A stretch of 64,000 nucleotides of DNA from Allobosea sp. OK403 (GTDB lineage: Bacteria > Pseudomonadota > Alphaproteobacteria > Rhizobiales > Beijerinckiaceae), in contig NZ_FOQV01000006.1 of the NCBI RefSeq assembly GCF_900113835.1, positions 226,782 to 290,781 on the forward strand. Direction: 5' to 3'. The notes under the pieces are model-generated. The model was not told where the DNA came from and searched no databases. It worked only from the letters and a program-made list of their open reading frames with translations. Shown piece after piece: positions 1-7,515 of this stretch; position 1 is the stretch's first letter; each line of letters starts with the position of its first letter. A program made the position numbers and the translations under genes.

Positions 1-825
1 GGACTGCATGAAGGGCTTTTCGTCCGAGGGCCGCGCGATCGCAAACTGCGTCGCCAGCATGAGTGCCCCGATGAAGAGCGGCTGGTGCACGAGATAGACC
101 AGCAGGCTGTTGCGGCCGCCCCAGGCGACGACCTGCGCGGGCAAAGCGCGCGGCCGCCAGCCGGCGAGGCGCGATGGCGCGAGACGCGGCAGAGCCAGTC
201 GCGCCAGCACGATCCCGGTCAGAACCCAGCCGAACCAGGGGAAAACAGGCACGAAATCGGCGCTGGCTGGAACCTCCTGGGCCAGTCCGAGCCAGAGCAG
301 CCACGATTGGTCGAGGACGGGATGGACAGTCAGATACGGCGCCGCCAGATACGGCACGGCAAAGACGATGAGCGCGGCCAGCGCGACGGCAAGTGTCGGC
401 AGCCACAGGAAGGGCAGGGCGATGACGCTCGCCAGCGTGACCTGATGCAGGATGCCGAAGAAGATGAAGTAGTCGGGCATGGCGAACCAGGTGCCGACCG
501 TCACCAGCGCGGCCGCGCCCGCGACCATGGCGAGGCGCTTCAGATAGGCGTGGCGGTTTAGATAGACTTGGCGGTTCAGCCCGTTGCGGGTCGCGAGCAC
601 GAGGCTGACGCCCACCAGCATCAGGAAGCTTGCGGCGATCGAGCGGGCGAACCAGTGCCAGCCCGGCTCGAGCGGGGTGTCGACGTCGATCAGCTCGAAA
701 TAGGCGAGGTCATAGGTGAAGTGGAAGACGAACATCGCCAGCAGGGCGATGCCGCGCGCCAGATCGATGAACGCGAAGCGGGGGCGGGCGACGGTCGGTG
801 TCGGGCTGGGGTCGGCAGTGCTCAT
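1..825 (-). CDS. DUF1624 (heparan-alpha-glucosaminide N-acetyltransferase-like) membrane protein, 3' end off window
   Basis: The reading frame stays open on the minus strand to the first base of the window, so the C-terminus is missing; at least 275 codons are present. Near the N-terminus the protein reads FAFIDLARGIALLAMFVFHF, the acidic/arginine motif and histidine-containing first helix typical of DUF1624 acyltransferase-like membrane proteins. Several hydrophobic helices follow, with later segments FGILHQVTLAS and LLVYLVHQPLFI that are also typical of this family. An in-frame ATG four codons upstream (837) is an alternative start. The gene is divergent from the alpha/beta hydrolase at 923. 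Family membership is clear; the substrate is not known. Confidence 0.85.
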   Translation of the reverse strand, partial: MSTADPSPTPTVARPRFAFIDLARGIALLAMFVFHFTYDLAYFELIDVDTPLEPGWHWFARSIAASFLMLVGVSLVLATRNGLNRQVYLNRHAYLKRLAMVAGAAALVTVGTWFAMPDYFIFFGILHQVTLASVIALPFLWLPTLAVALAALIVFAVPYLAAPYLTVHPVLDQSWLLWLGLAQEVPASADFVPVFPWFGWVLTGIVLARLALPRLAPSRLAGWRPRALPAQVVAWGGRNSLLVYLVHQPLFIGALMLATQFAIARPSDEKPFMQS

Positions 826-922
826 ATCCGTCTTCATAGGCAAGCGGCGTCAGGCCCGCTACCCAAAGCAGCGGCTGCATGGCAGGGAGAGGGCAACGCC
901 AACGGCCCAAGCGATCGCGATC

Positions 923-1690
923 ATGCAGAGTTTCTCATCCGACGGAGTCAATCTCGCCTATATCGATCTCGCGCCGACGAGCGAGGTTGCGCGTGGCGAG
1001 ACGATGATGCTCGTGCACGGCTTCGGCTCCAGCCACATGGTCAACTGGGTCAACACCCAATGGACGAAGACGCTGACCCATGCTGGATACCGCGTCGTCG
1101 CGCTCGACAATCGCGGCCATGGCCAGAGCGAGAAGCTCTATGAGCCGGCCGCCTATTCCTCGCAGATCATGGCCGAAGATGTGCGCCGCCTGATGGACCA
1201 TCTCGACATCGCCCGCGCGGCGGTGATGGGCTATTCGATGGGGGCGCGGATCTCGGCGCATCTGGCGCTGGCGCATCCAGATCGCCTGCGGGCGCTGCTG
1301 CTGGGCGGGCTCGGCATCCATCTGGTCGAGGGCGTCGGCCTGCCGCTGGGCATTGCGGATGCCATGGAGGCGCCCTCGCTCGATGTCCTGACCGACCCGA
1401 TGCAGCGGATGTTCCGCGCTTTCGCCGAGGCGACCAAGAGCGATCTCAGGGCGCTGGCCGCCTGTATCAGGGGCTCGCGCCAGACATTGACTGCCGCGCA
1501 GGTCGGGCAGATCGCGGCGCCGACCCTGGTCAGCGTCGGCACGAAGGATGATGTCGCTGGCTCCGGGCCGGAGCTTGCGACGCTGATCCCGAATGCCGAA
1601 GCGTTCGACATCGAGGGCCGCGACCACAATCTCGCCGTCGGCGACAAGAGCCACAAACAGGCGGTGCTGGATTTCTTGGCGCGCGTCTGA
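923..1690 (+). CDS. alpha/beta fold hydrolase
   Basis: A 255-residue single-domain alpha/beta hydrolase. Visible landmarks are the oxyanion-hole HGFGSS loop, DNRGHGQS, the nucleophile elbow GYSMGA (Ser), an acidic residue in GTKDDVAG and the C-terminal histidine in GRDHNLAVG, giving a plausible Ser-Asp-His triad. The frame is open further upstream, but the ATG at 923 opens directly onto the first beta strand and gives the family's usual length. There is no signal peptide, so it should be cytoplasmic. Its neighbours do not suggest a substrate; esterase or C-C hydrolase activity cannot be told apart from sequence alone. Confidence 0.85.
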   Translation: MQSFSSDGVNLAYIDLAPTSEVARGETMMLVHGFGSSHMVNWVNTQWTKTLTHAGYRVVALDNRGHGQSEKLYEPAAYSSQIMAEDVRRLMDHLDIARAAVMGYSMGARISAHLALAHPDRLRALLLGGLGIHLVEGVGLPLGIADAMEAPSLDVLTDPMQRMFRAFAEATKSDLRALAACIRGSRQTLTAAQVGQIAAPTLVSVGTKDDVAGSGPELATLIPNAEAFDIEGRDHNLAVGDKSHKQAVLDFLARV

Positions 1691-1869
1691 ATTGGTGGGT
1701 CGGTGGGCGGGAAAGCAGAGTCCCGTCAGGGTTTTGCGCCGGGAGGCTGCGGTCTTGATTCAAGCGGGTGCGGGGCCGATCTGACCCTTCCGCGTTTTCG
1801 CGTTTGGCGGTCCACCACCGCAATGTGCTAGAGTTTGAATTCGTCGTACGTCTCCATCGGAGAATGATC

Positions 1870-2718
1870 ATGCCGTCTGGGCGCTCCGTCATAGAAGCAC
1901 GCGATCCCGCGACCGGGCTCGACCGTGTCGATCCAGTCTGGGCCAGGCTGCGGCGCGAGGCCGAAGAGGCCGTCGCAGCCGAGCCGTCGCTCGCAGGTTT
2001 GATTATGGCCTCCGTGCTGAACCAGCCGAGCTTCGAGGCGGCGGTCAGTCACCGTGTCGCGACGCGCCTCGGGCATGTGGCGGTCCCCGCCGATCTGATC
2101 GCTCAGGCTTTCGAAGAGGCGCTCGCCGCCGATCCGGAGATCAGCCTGGGCATACGGGCCGATGCGCTCGCGGTGATGGACCGCGACCCGGCCTGCTACC
2201 GGGTGCTGGAGCCGGTGCTGTTCTTCAAGGGCTTCCACGCCTTGCAGGCGCATCGCCTCGCTCATTGGCTGCACCGGCAGGGGCGGCGCGATTTCGCGCT
2301 TTATCTGCAGAGCCGCTCGTCGGAAGTGTTCCAGACTGACATCAACCCGGCTGCGAAGATCGGCAAGGGCATCTTCCTCGACCATGCCACCGGCCTCGTC
2401 GTCGGCGAGACCACGGTGATCGAGGACGATGTCTCGATGCTGCAGGACGTGACACTGGGCGGAACCGGCAAGCAGGGCGGCGACCGCCATCCCAAGATCC
2501 GCAAGGGCGTGCTGATCGGCGCCGGCGCCAAGATCCTCGGCAATATCGAGATCGGCCAATGCGCACGCGTCGCGGCGGGCTCGGTCGTGCTGCAGGCCGT
2601 GCCGCGCAACAAGACAGTCGCCGGCGTACCGGCCAAGGTCGTCGGCGAGGCCGGCTGCGCCGAGCCGTCGCGCTCGATGGATCAGATCCTGGCCGGGGAT
2701 TGCGGCAGCGCGATCTGA
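1870..2718 (+). CDS. cysE: serine O-acetyltransferase CysE
   Basis: Catalyses acetyl-CoA plus L-serine to O-acetylserine, the first step of cysteine synthesis. The 282-residue protein has the helical N-terminal SAT domain (to about residue 140) followed by left-handed beta-helix hexapeptide repeats. Active-site landmarks are the Asp in MDRDPAC, the His in LDHATG, and GGTGKQGGDRHPKI. The start at 1870 is preferred over the in-frame ATG at 1864 because GGAGA (1859-1863) lies six bases upstream of 1870 but abuts 1864. The last 37 bases overlap the 3' end of the convergent LysR gene. The C-terminal tail carries two Cys residues; tails of this family mediate feedback or complex formation with CysK. 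Confidence 0.95.
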   Translation: MPSGRSVIEARDPATGLDRVDPVWARLRREAEEAVAAEPSLAGLIMASVLNQPSFEAAVSHRVATRLGHVAVPADLIAQAFEEALAADPEISLGIRADALAVMDRDPACYRVLEPVLFFKGFHALQAHRLAHWLHRQGRRDFALYLQSRSSEVFQTDINPAAKIGKGIFLDHATGLVVGETTVIEDDVSMLQDVTLGGTGKQGGDRHPKIRKGVLIGAGAKILGNIEIGQCARVAAGSVVLQAVPRNKTVAGVPAKVVGEAGCAEPSRSMDQILAGDCGSAI

Positions 2719-3635
2719 GCCGGTTGTGCCTGCGTTTCGAGCAGATCGAGCGCGATCTCGCGCCGGCTGCCATGCGCGCTTGCTTGTGAGTTCAGGACGA
2801 GCGTCAGCGCGTCGCCGGTCGGCATCGCGTCCTTGAAGGGGGCGATGAGCCTGCCGTCGCGCAGATGCGGCGCGATCAGGCTCATCCGGCCCATCAGCAC
2901 GCCGGAGCCGGAGAGCGCGGCGTCGAGCGCCAGGCTGTAGAGCGAGAAGGAGGGGCCGCGGGTCGGGTCGATCGTCCCGATGCCCCCGGTGAAGGCGAGC
3001 CAGCGCCGCCAATCCTCCCGCCAGACAGCGTCATGCAACAAGGTCGCGCGCGCCAGATCACCGACGCTTGTGAGCGTGTGCGCGAGTGCAGGCGCGCAGA
3101 CCGGCAGGAGCATGTCCGGGCCCAGCGTCAGCGCATCGACGGGGCGCGCCTCGGGGCTGAGATAAAACAGTGCCAGATCATGCGGCTCGCGGCGTGGATC
3201 CGGCGGCTGCTCCATCGCCGAGACGGAGATATGCAGTCCGGGAAACGCCGCCTGCAGTGCGGCCAGGCGCGGCGAGAGCCAGAGCTGGGCGATGCAGGGC
3301 AGGGCGGCGATGGTCAGTGCGCGGTCCTCATGCCCGGCGCGCAAGTCCTGCCCTGCGCGTAAGTCCTGCACAGCTTGTCCCAGCGTGTCGAAGCCGCGCG
3401 TCAGCTTGGGCAGGGCGTTGCGCGCTCCCTCTGTGAGTTCCACCCCCTGGGCGAGGCGGCGGAACAGCGGGAAGCCGAGCCAGGCCTCCAACTGCCGGAT
3501 CTGCTGCGTCACCGCGCCGGCCGTGACGCCGAGCTCTTCGGCTGCCTTGACGAAGCTCTCGCAGCGCGCCGCCGCCTCGAAAGCCCGCAAGGCGTTGAGG
3601 GAGGGCAGGCGAGGGCGCGGTGGTTTGACGGGCAT
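2682..3635 (-). CDS. LysR-family transcriptional regulator (GcvA-like)
   Basis: A 317-residue regulator with an N-terminal winged helix (SLNALRAFEAAARCESF..AAEELGVTAGAVTQQIRQLE, residues about 12-50) and a C-terminal substrate-binding domain. The opening PSLNALRAFEAAAR resembles GcvA-type LysR proteins. It is divergently transcribed from the SHMT-like gene at 3760 with a 5-7-5 dyad at 3644-3660 between them, so it probably controls that gene and itself. A short tandem duplication (LRAGQDLRAGHE, around residues 91-102) lies in the linker and reflects a direct repeat near 3335-3370. The 3' end overlaps cysE by 37 bp. Confidence 0.9.
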   Translation of the reverse strand: MPVKPPRPRLPSLNALRAFEAAARCESFVKAAEELGVTAGAVTQQIRQLEAWLGFPLFRRLAQGVELTEGARNALPKLTRGFDTLGQAVQDLRAGQDLRAGHEDRALTIAALPCIAQLWLSPRLAALQAAFPGLHISVSAMEQPPDPRREPHDLALFYLSPEARPVDALTLGPDMLLPVCAPALAHTLTSVGDLARATLLHDAVWREDWRRWLAFTGGIGTIDPTRGPSFSLYSLALDAALSGSGVLMGRMSLIAPHLRDGRLIAPFKDAMPTGDALTLVLNSQASAHGSRREIALDLLETQAQPAQIALPQSPARI

Positions 3636-3643
3636 AAGAGGCC

Positions 3644-3710
3644 ATCTCTTAGGCTGAGATTTTCTCTGCCTGCGAGCGAGGATTACTCGTTTGCGCGGCG
3701 CGGCGCAAAC
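3644..3710. promoter_or_regulatory. Candidate LysR operator region between divergent LysR and SHMT-like genes
   Basis: ATCTC (3644-3648) and GAGAT (3656-3660) form a perfect 5-7-5 dyad containing the LysR T-N11-A signature (T3645, A3657), just upstream of the regulator start at 3635. A second perfect dyad, GTTTGCGC (3689-3696) and GCGCAAAC (3703-3710), lies closer to the SHMT-like start at 3760. LysR proteins commonly bind one recognition and one activation site in such spacers. The dyads are seen directly; their use by this regulator is inference. Confidence 0.5.
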
Positions 3711-3759
3711 CGGTCATATCCCTCGCATCATGCGGAATTGCCGCGAGGAGGAACGATCG

Positions 3760-5082
3760 ATGACGGCTCTGGGCAGGCGCGACTGGGTTCCGCAGGCGAG
3801 CGAGGATTACGTGCTCGGCATCGCCGCTGAGACGGCCGGCCAGTCGCTCGACGCGGTCGAGGCGCGGATCGCGGCGCTGACGGTCGAGAACCGCAACATC
3901 CATGAGCGCGACTGCATCAACCTCAATCCCGCGACCAATGTGATGAACCCCAAGGCCGAGGCCGTGCTTGCGGCGGGGCTCGGCGCCCGGCCCTCGCTCG
4001 GATATCCCGGTGACAAATACGAGATGGGGCTGGAGGCGATCGAAAAGATCGAGATCATCGCCGCCGAACTCGCCGCCGAGGTCTTTGGCGCAAAATATGC
4101 CGAGATCCGCGTGCCCTCCGGCGCCATCGCCAATCTCTACGCCTTCATGGTCGCGGCCAGGCCCGGCGATTGCATCATCGCGCCGCCGGGCGCGATCGGC
4201 GGCCATGTCACGCATCATGGCGCCGGTGCGGCCGGGCTTTACGGCATCGTTACGCATCCCGCCCCGGTCGATCCGGTGAACTACACCGTCGACCTTGCAC
4301 GCCTGCGTGAGGATGCCTTGCGGTTGAGGCCCAAGCTGATCTCGATCGGCGGCAGCCTCAACCTCTTCGCCCATCCGATCCGCGAGATCCGCGCGATCGC
4401 CGACGAAATCGGCGCGATCGTGCTGTTCGACGCCGCGCATATGTCGGGCATGATCGCTGGCCATGGCTGGCAGCAGCCGCTGGAGGAGGGGGCTCATCTG
4501 ATGACGATGAGCACCTATAAGAGCCTGGGCGGACCGCCCTCGGGCCTGATCGTCACCAACGACGCCGATATCGCCAAGCGGCTCGACGCGATTGCCTATC
4601 CGGGCCTGACCGCGAATTTCGACGCGGCGAAATCGGCCTCGCTGGCGATCACGCTGCTCGACTGGAAGGCGCATGGTCGTGCTTACGCACAGATGATGGC
4701 CGAGACGGCCAAGGCGCTGGGCGAGGCGCTGGTCGAGCGGCAGGTGCCGGTCTTCGCACGTGATCGCGGCCTTACGACCTCACATCAATTCGCCATCGAG
4801 GCTCACAGCTATGGCGGCGGCCAGGCAGCGGCCAAGACGCTGCGCGCCGTCAACATCCTGAGCTGTGGCATCGGCCTGCCCCTGCCAGAGGTGACTGGAG
4901 ACGTGAACGGGCTCAGGCTCGGCACGCCCGAGATCGTGCGCTTCGGCATGACGCCCGCCGACATGCCCGAATTGGCCGGTTACATCGCCGAGGGGCTGAA
5001 CGGCTCGCGGCCGGCGGAAGCGGTGGCGAAGGATGTCACGGCGTTCCGTGGGCGCTTCCGCGCGTTGCACTTCATGCGGTGA
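3760..5082 (+). CDS. SHMT-like PLP-dependent enzyme (fold type I)
   Basis: A 440-residue fold-type I PLP enzyme related to serine hydroxymethyltransferase. The cofactor-binding Asp/His are in FDAAHMSG (D224, H227) and the Schiff-base lysine in STYKSLGGPPSG (K254), where GlyA normally has a TTHKTLRGPRGG-like motif. GYPGDKYEMG replaces the usual GYPGxRYYGG. These changes suggest a side branch such as alpha-methylserine hydroxymethyltransferase or a beta-hydroxy-amino-acid aldolase rather than housekeeping GlyA; the substrate is not determined here. GAGGAGGAA precedes the ATG. The divergent LysR gene probably regulates it. Its last ~90 bases recur in diverged form at 7183-7273. Confidence 0.8.
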   Translation: MTALGRRDWVPQASEDYVLGIAAETAGQSLDAVEARIAALTVENRNIHERDCINLNPATNVMNPKAEAVLAAGLGARPSLGYPGDKYEMGLEAIEKIEIIAAELAAEVFGAKYAEIRVPSGAIANLYAFMVAARPGDCIIAPPGAIGGHVTHHGAGAAGLYGIVTHPAPVDPVNYTVDLARLREDALRLRPKLISIGGSLNLFAHPIREIRAIADEIGAIVLFDAAHMSGMIAGHGWQQPLEEGAHLMTMSTYKSLGGPPSGLIVTNDADIAKRLDAIAYPGLTANFDAAKSASLAITLLDWKAHGRAYAQMMAETAKALGEALVERQVPVFARDRGLTTSHQFAIEAHSYGGGQAAAKTLRAVNILSCGIGLPLPEVTGDVNGLRLGTPEIVRFGMTPADMPELAGYIAEGLNGSRPAEAVAKDVTAFRGRFRALHFMR

Positions 5083-5139
5083 GGGGGGCGCGCGACGGGC
5101 TCATGCAAGGCGCCGGCTCTCGACCCATTGTCGCTCTCC

Positions 5140-6099
5140 TCAAGTCCCGGTAGCCGCGACCGCTGCCGGGACGCTGCTGGACCAGTATCGCTTTGGCGCC
5201 CGTCCAAGGACGCGCTTGAATGCGTTGCCGAATGCGCTTTCTGATGCGTAACCGAGCTGCGCTGCCAGGCTCGCCACTGAGCCTTCGTTTCGGCGCAGCG
5301 CTTCGCGGGCGACCTGCATGCGCCAGCGCAGCAGATAGTCGAGCGGTGAGGTGCCGACCAAATCCTTGAAGCGGAGCGCAAAGCCGGATCGTGACATGCC
5401 GACGGCCGAAGCGAGCTCGCTGACGGTCCATTGGCGGCCGACATCGCCATGCATCAAATTGAGGGCCGCTCCAATTCTTCGGTCGGCGAGCGCGCCGATC
5501 CACCCGGTGCCGTCATTGCCGTGAAGCGCCACATAGCCGCGAAGGGCTTGGACGAGCAAAATATCGGCCAGGCGATGCGTTATCAGGGATGAGCCGATCC
5601 GCGAGGACCGGATTTCCCCGTCGAGAATCTCGAGCGTGCCGCGGAGGACCGCCGCGGCCGGATCCTGAGCCGGGATGTGAATCAGCGGAGGCAGGGCATC
5701 GAGCAGGAGTTGTGCGTTGCCGGCGTGAAAAACGAAGGCTCCGCCGAGCAACACTGTCTCGGCGCCGCCGTGATGAGCGACGTCGGAATGCGCCCAGTCG
5801 AACAGCGCAATCCCATCTTCTGGCAGCTTCCGTGGGTCATTGGCGATCACATAGGGCGGTGCGTTCGTCAGCAGAAAGGTGTCGCCCGCTTCGAGCTGGT
5901 ACGGCTGTTCGTCTTGGAGCGTGATCCAGCATTGCCCGCGCAGAACCGCGACGAATTTCAGGGCAGGTTTCGCGGGAAACTGTAACGCCCACGCGCCGCC
6001 CGCTTCGAGGCGGGTGCAGCGAGCGCTCCGCATATCGAGCAAGGAGAGGGCCTCGGATAACGGGTCCACCACAGAACTGGAGGATGGCGACGATTTCAT
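5140..6099 (-). CDS. AraC-family transcriptional regulator with N-terminal cupin
   Basis: The protein (319 residues from this start) has an N-terminal cupin ligand-binding domain, beginning VDPLSEALSLLDMRSA, followed by a C-terminal AraC/XylS DNA-binding domain with two helix-turn-helices (WTVSELASAVGMSRSGFALRFK and SVASLAAQLGYASESAFGNAFKR). In-frame ATGs at 6120 and 6159 could extend it; 6099 is chosen because the family begins shortly before the cupin, but no start has a strong ribosome site. It is divergent from the SDR at 6162 and is its likely regulator. The inducer is unknown. Confidence 0.85.
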   Translation of the reverse strand: MKSSPSSSSVVDPLSEALSLLDMRSARCTRLEAGGAWALQFPAKPALKFVAVLRGQCWITLQDEQPYQLEAGDTFLLTNAPPYVIANDPRKLPEDGIALFDWAHSDVAHHGGAETVLLGGAFVFHAGNAQLLLDALPPLIHIPAQDPAAAVLRGTLEILDGEIRSSRIGSSLITHRLADILLVQALRGYVALHGNDGTGWIGALADRRIGAALNLMHGDVGRQWTVSELASAVGMSRSGFALRFKDLVGTSPLDYLLRWRMQVAREALRRNEGSVASLAAQLGYASESAFGNAFKRVLGRAPKRYWSSSVPAAVAATGT

Positions 6100-6161
6100 G
6101 GCGTGTTGCGCATAGATCATCCGCTGCCCGGCTGCAATGAATCCCGGAAAGGGAGACAATC

Positions 6162-6899
6162 ATGTCGGACATTACGGACAAGGTCGTTGCCATTACGGGC
6201 GCAAGCAGCGGCATCGGGGAAGCAACCGCGCTCCTGCTTGCCGGGCGCGGCGCGAAGCTGGTCCTCGGTGCGCGCCGGGCGGATCGGCTTGAAGCACTTG
6301 CCGCGCGCATCACGGCAGCGGGCGGGGAGGCGATCTATACAGTCACGGACGTCAGGCGGCGCGATGACCTTGCCAGCCTCGTCGCTCTTGCTTGTGATCG
6401 ACACGGCAAGCTCGACGTTCTCGTGAGCAATGCCGGCGTGGGGCCGATCTCGTTCTTCGACGATCTATGCGTCGATGAGTGGGAGGAGATGATCGACGTC
6501 AATCTCAAGGGTTTTCTGTATGGCGTTGCCGCAACGCTGCCTGTTTTCCGCAAGCAGGGCTTCGGGCATTTCGTCACCGTCCTCTCGACGGCCGGGCTCA
6601 GGATCGTGCCGCAGCAAGGTGTCTACGCCGGAACGAAGAACGCTGTGCGCACCATCTCGGAGGCTCTGCGCCAGGAGGCTGGAGACAAGCTGCGTGTAAC
6701 AGGCGTTTCGCCGGGCTTCGTTCACACGGATTTTGCTGAAACCATAAAGGATCCGGGCAGCAAAGCAGCCGTGATCGCAAAACGAGACAGGATCGCGATT
6801 CCGCCAGAAGCGATTGCGCGCGGCATCGCGTTTGCCATTGAACAGCCCGCCAATGTCGATGTGGGCGATATCGTTATCCGTCCGACCGCGCAGGATTAG
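6162..6899 (+). CDS. SDR-family oxidoreductase
   Basis: A 245-residue classical short-chain dehydrogenase/reductase. It has the Rossmann motif TGASSGIGEA (residues 12-21), NAG in the central strand, and the catalytic serine and YxxxK in STAGLRIVPQQGVYAGTK. Basic residues after strand 2 (ARRADR) favour NADP(H). AAAGGGAGA lies just upstream of the ATG. The divergent AraC gene suggests inducible expression. The closest general description is an NADP-dependent 3-hydroxy acid or carbonyl reductase of broad specificity; the physiological substrate cannot be read from the sequence. Confidence 0.88.
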   Translation: MSDITDKVVAITGASSGIGEATALLLAGRGAKLVLGARRADRLEALAARITAAGGEAIYTVTDVRRRDDLASLVALACDRHGKLDVLVSNAGVGPISFFDDLCVDEWEEMIDVNLKGFLYGVAATLPVFRKQGFGHFVTVLSTAGLRIVPQQGVYAGTKNAVRTISEALRQEAGDKLRVTGVSPGFVHTDFAETIKDPGSKAAVIAKRDRIAIPPEAIARGIAFAIEQPANVDVGDIVIRPTAQD

Positions 6900-6969
6900 C
6901 TCGGTCTCGCGTGAACGGCGGACTTCTTGCCGAGGACGAGCGGAGTGCTGCTCCGGTAGCAGCTCGCTG

Positions 6970-7190
6970 TCACGGCTTTGCGCCGCTTGCGCAACGCGCG
7001 AGCATCTCCACCCTCAGCGCTGCCTCCGAGACAACATGCGGCCCACCGAGCCAGACCGACTCGACGCAGTCTGTACCGTCGCACACCGGCCGCGCCGCCT
7101 CGCTGGGGCTGTTGAAGGAGGAGGCCTTGGCGATGCGGCCGCGATTGGGAGCCTCGATCGCGATCTCGCGGGCGTCGAGGAAGGGCCTGA
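6970..7190 (-). pseudogene. Remnant of serine hydrolase C-terminus
   Basis: Read on the minus strand this segment encodes a degraded copy of the last ~65 residues of the serine hydrolase at 9727-11115 (for example ASSFNSP, SVWLGG and HVVSEAAL are shared). At the DNA level 6992-7188 aligns without gaps to about 9746-9942, with about 28 mismatches by hand count. No start, active-site serine or upstream domain is present, so it is a dead fragment. It runs directly into a fragment of the SHMT-like gene on the opposite strand. Confidence 0.75.
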
Positions 7191-7273
7191 ACGGCGCGCA
7201 GCCGAGAGAAGCGGTGAGCAAGGATGTGACGGTATTGCGTGGGCGCTTTCGCGCGTTGCACTTCACCCGGTGA
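7183..7273 (+). pseudogene. Remnant of SHMT-like gene C-terminus
   Basis: This ~90 bp segment repeats the last 29 codons and stop of the SHMT-like gene (compare 4993-5082): GLNG, EAV, KDVT and RGRFRALHF are shared, with about 16 mismatches. It abuts the serine hydrolase remnant at a shared string close to GAGGA..GGGCTGAAC that exists in both parent genes. It has no start or catalytic region and cannot encode an enzyme. Confidence 0.75.
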
Positions 7274-7331
7274 GGGCCGGCGCCCCGAAGCACTTGACCA
7301 TCGGCTACCGAGCTTTCACAGTCGTCGTCAT

Positions 7332-7443
7332 TCCAGGGAGATCCCCGGCAAGGGGCTGAGACACCGCTGGCAGACCGGGAAACCCGGACAAGCGCGCGGA
7401 AATCCTTCGAACCTGATCCGGTTCATACCGGCGGAGGGATGGA
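7332..7443 (+). promoter_or_regulatory. TPP riboswitch (thi box)
   Basis: Contains the two conserved TPP-sensing motifs: GGGGCTGAGA (7352-7361) and AACCTGATCCGGTTCATACC followed by GGCGGAGGGA (about 7410-7439). TCCA (7332-7335) and TGGA (7440-7443) can close helix P1. It lies just upstream of thiO-thiS-thiG, the expected location for thiamine pyrophosphate feedback control of thiazole synthesis. Confidence 0.93.
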
Positions 7444-7447
7444 TTTC

Positions 7448-7507
7448 CCGGCTTGAAGCCGGCGGCCCGCAAGGCCGCAGATATCCTCGCCCCCCGTCGC
7501 GGCGAGG
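7448..7507 (+). promoter_or_regulatory. Riboswitch expression platform with SD-sequestering hairpin
   Basis: Three consecutive hairpins follow the aptamer: CCGGCTT/AAGCCGG (7448-7462), GCGGCC/GGCCGC (7462-7478) and CCTCGCC/GGCGAGG (7485-7507). The right arm of the third is the Shine-Dalgarno region (GGCGAGGAG, 7501-7509) of thiO at 7516. No U-run follows, so the likely mode is translational: ligand binding would favour the hairpin that hides the ribosome site. The stems are visible; the switching mechanism is inferred. Confidence 0.65.
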
Positions 7508-7515
7508 AGTTTGCG

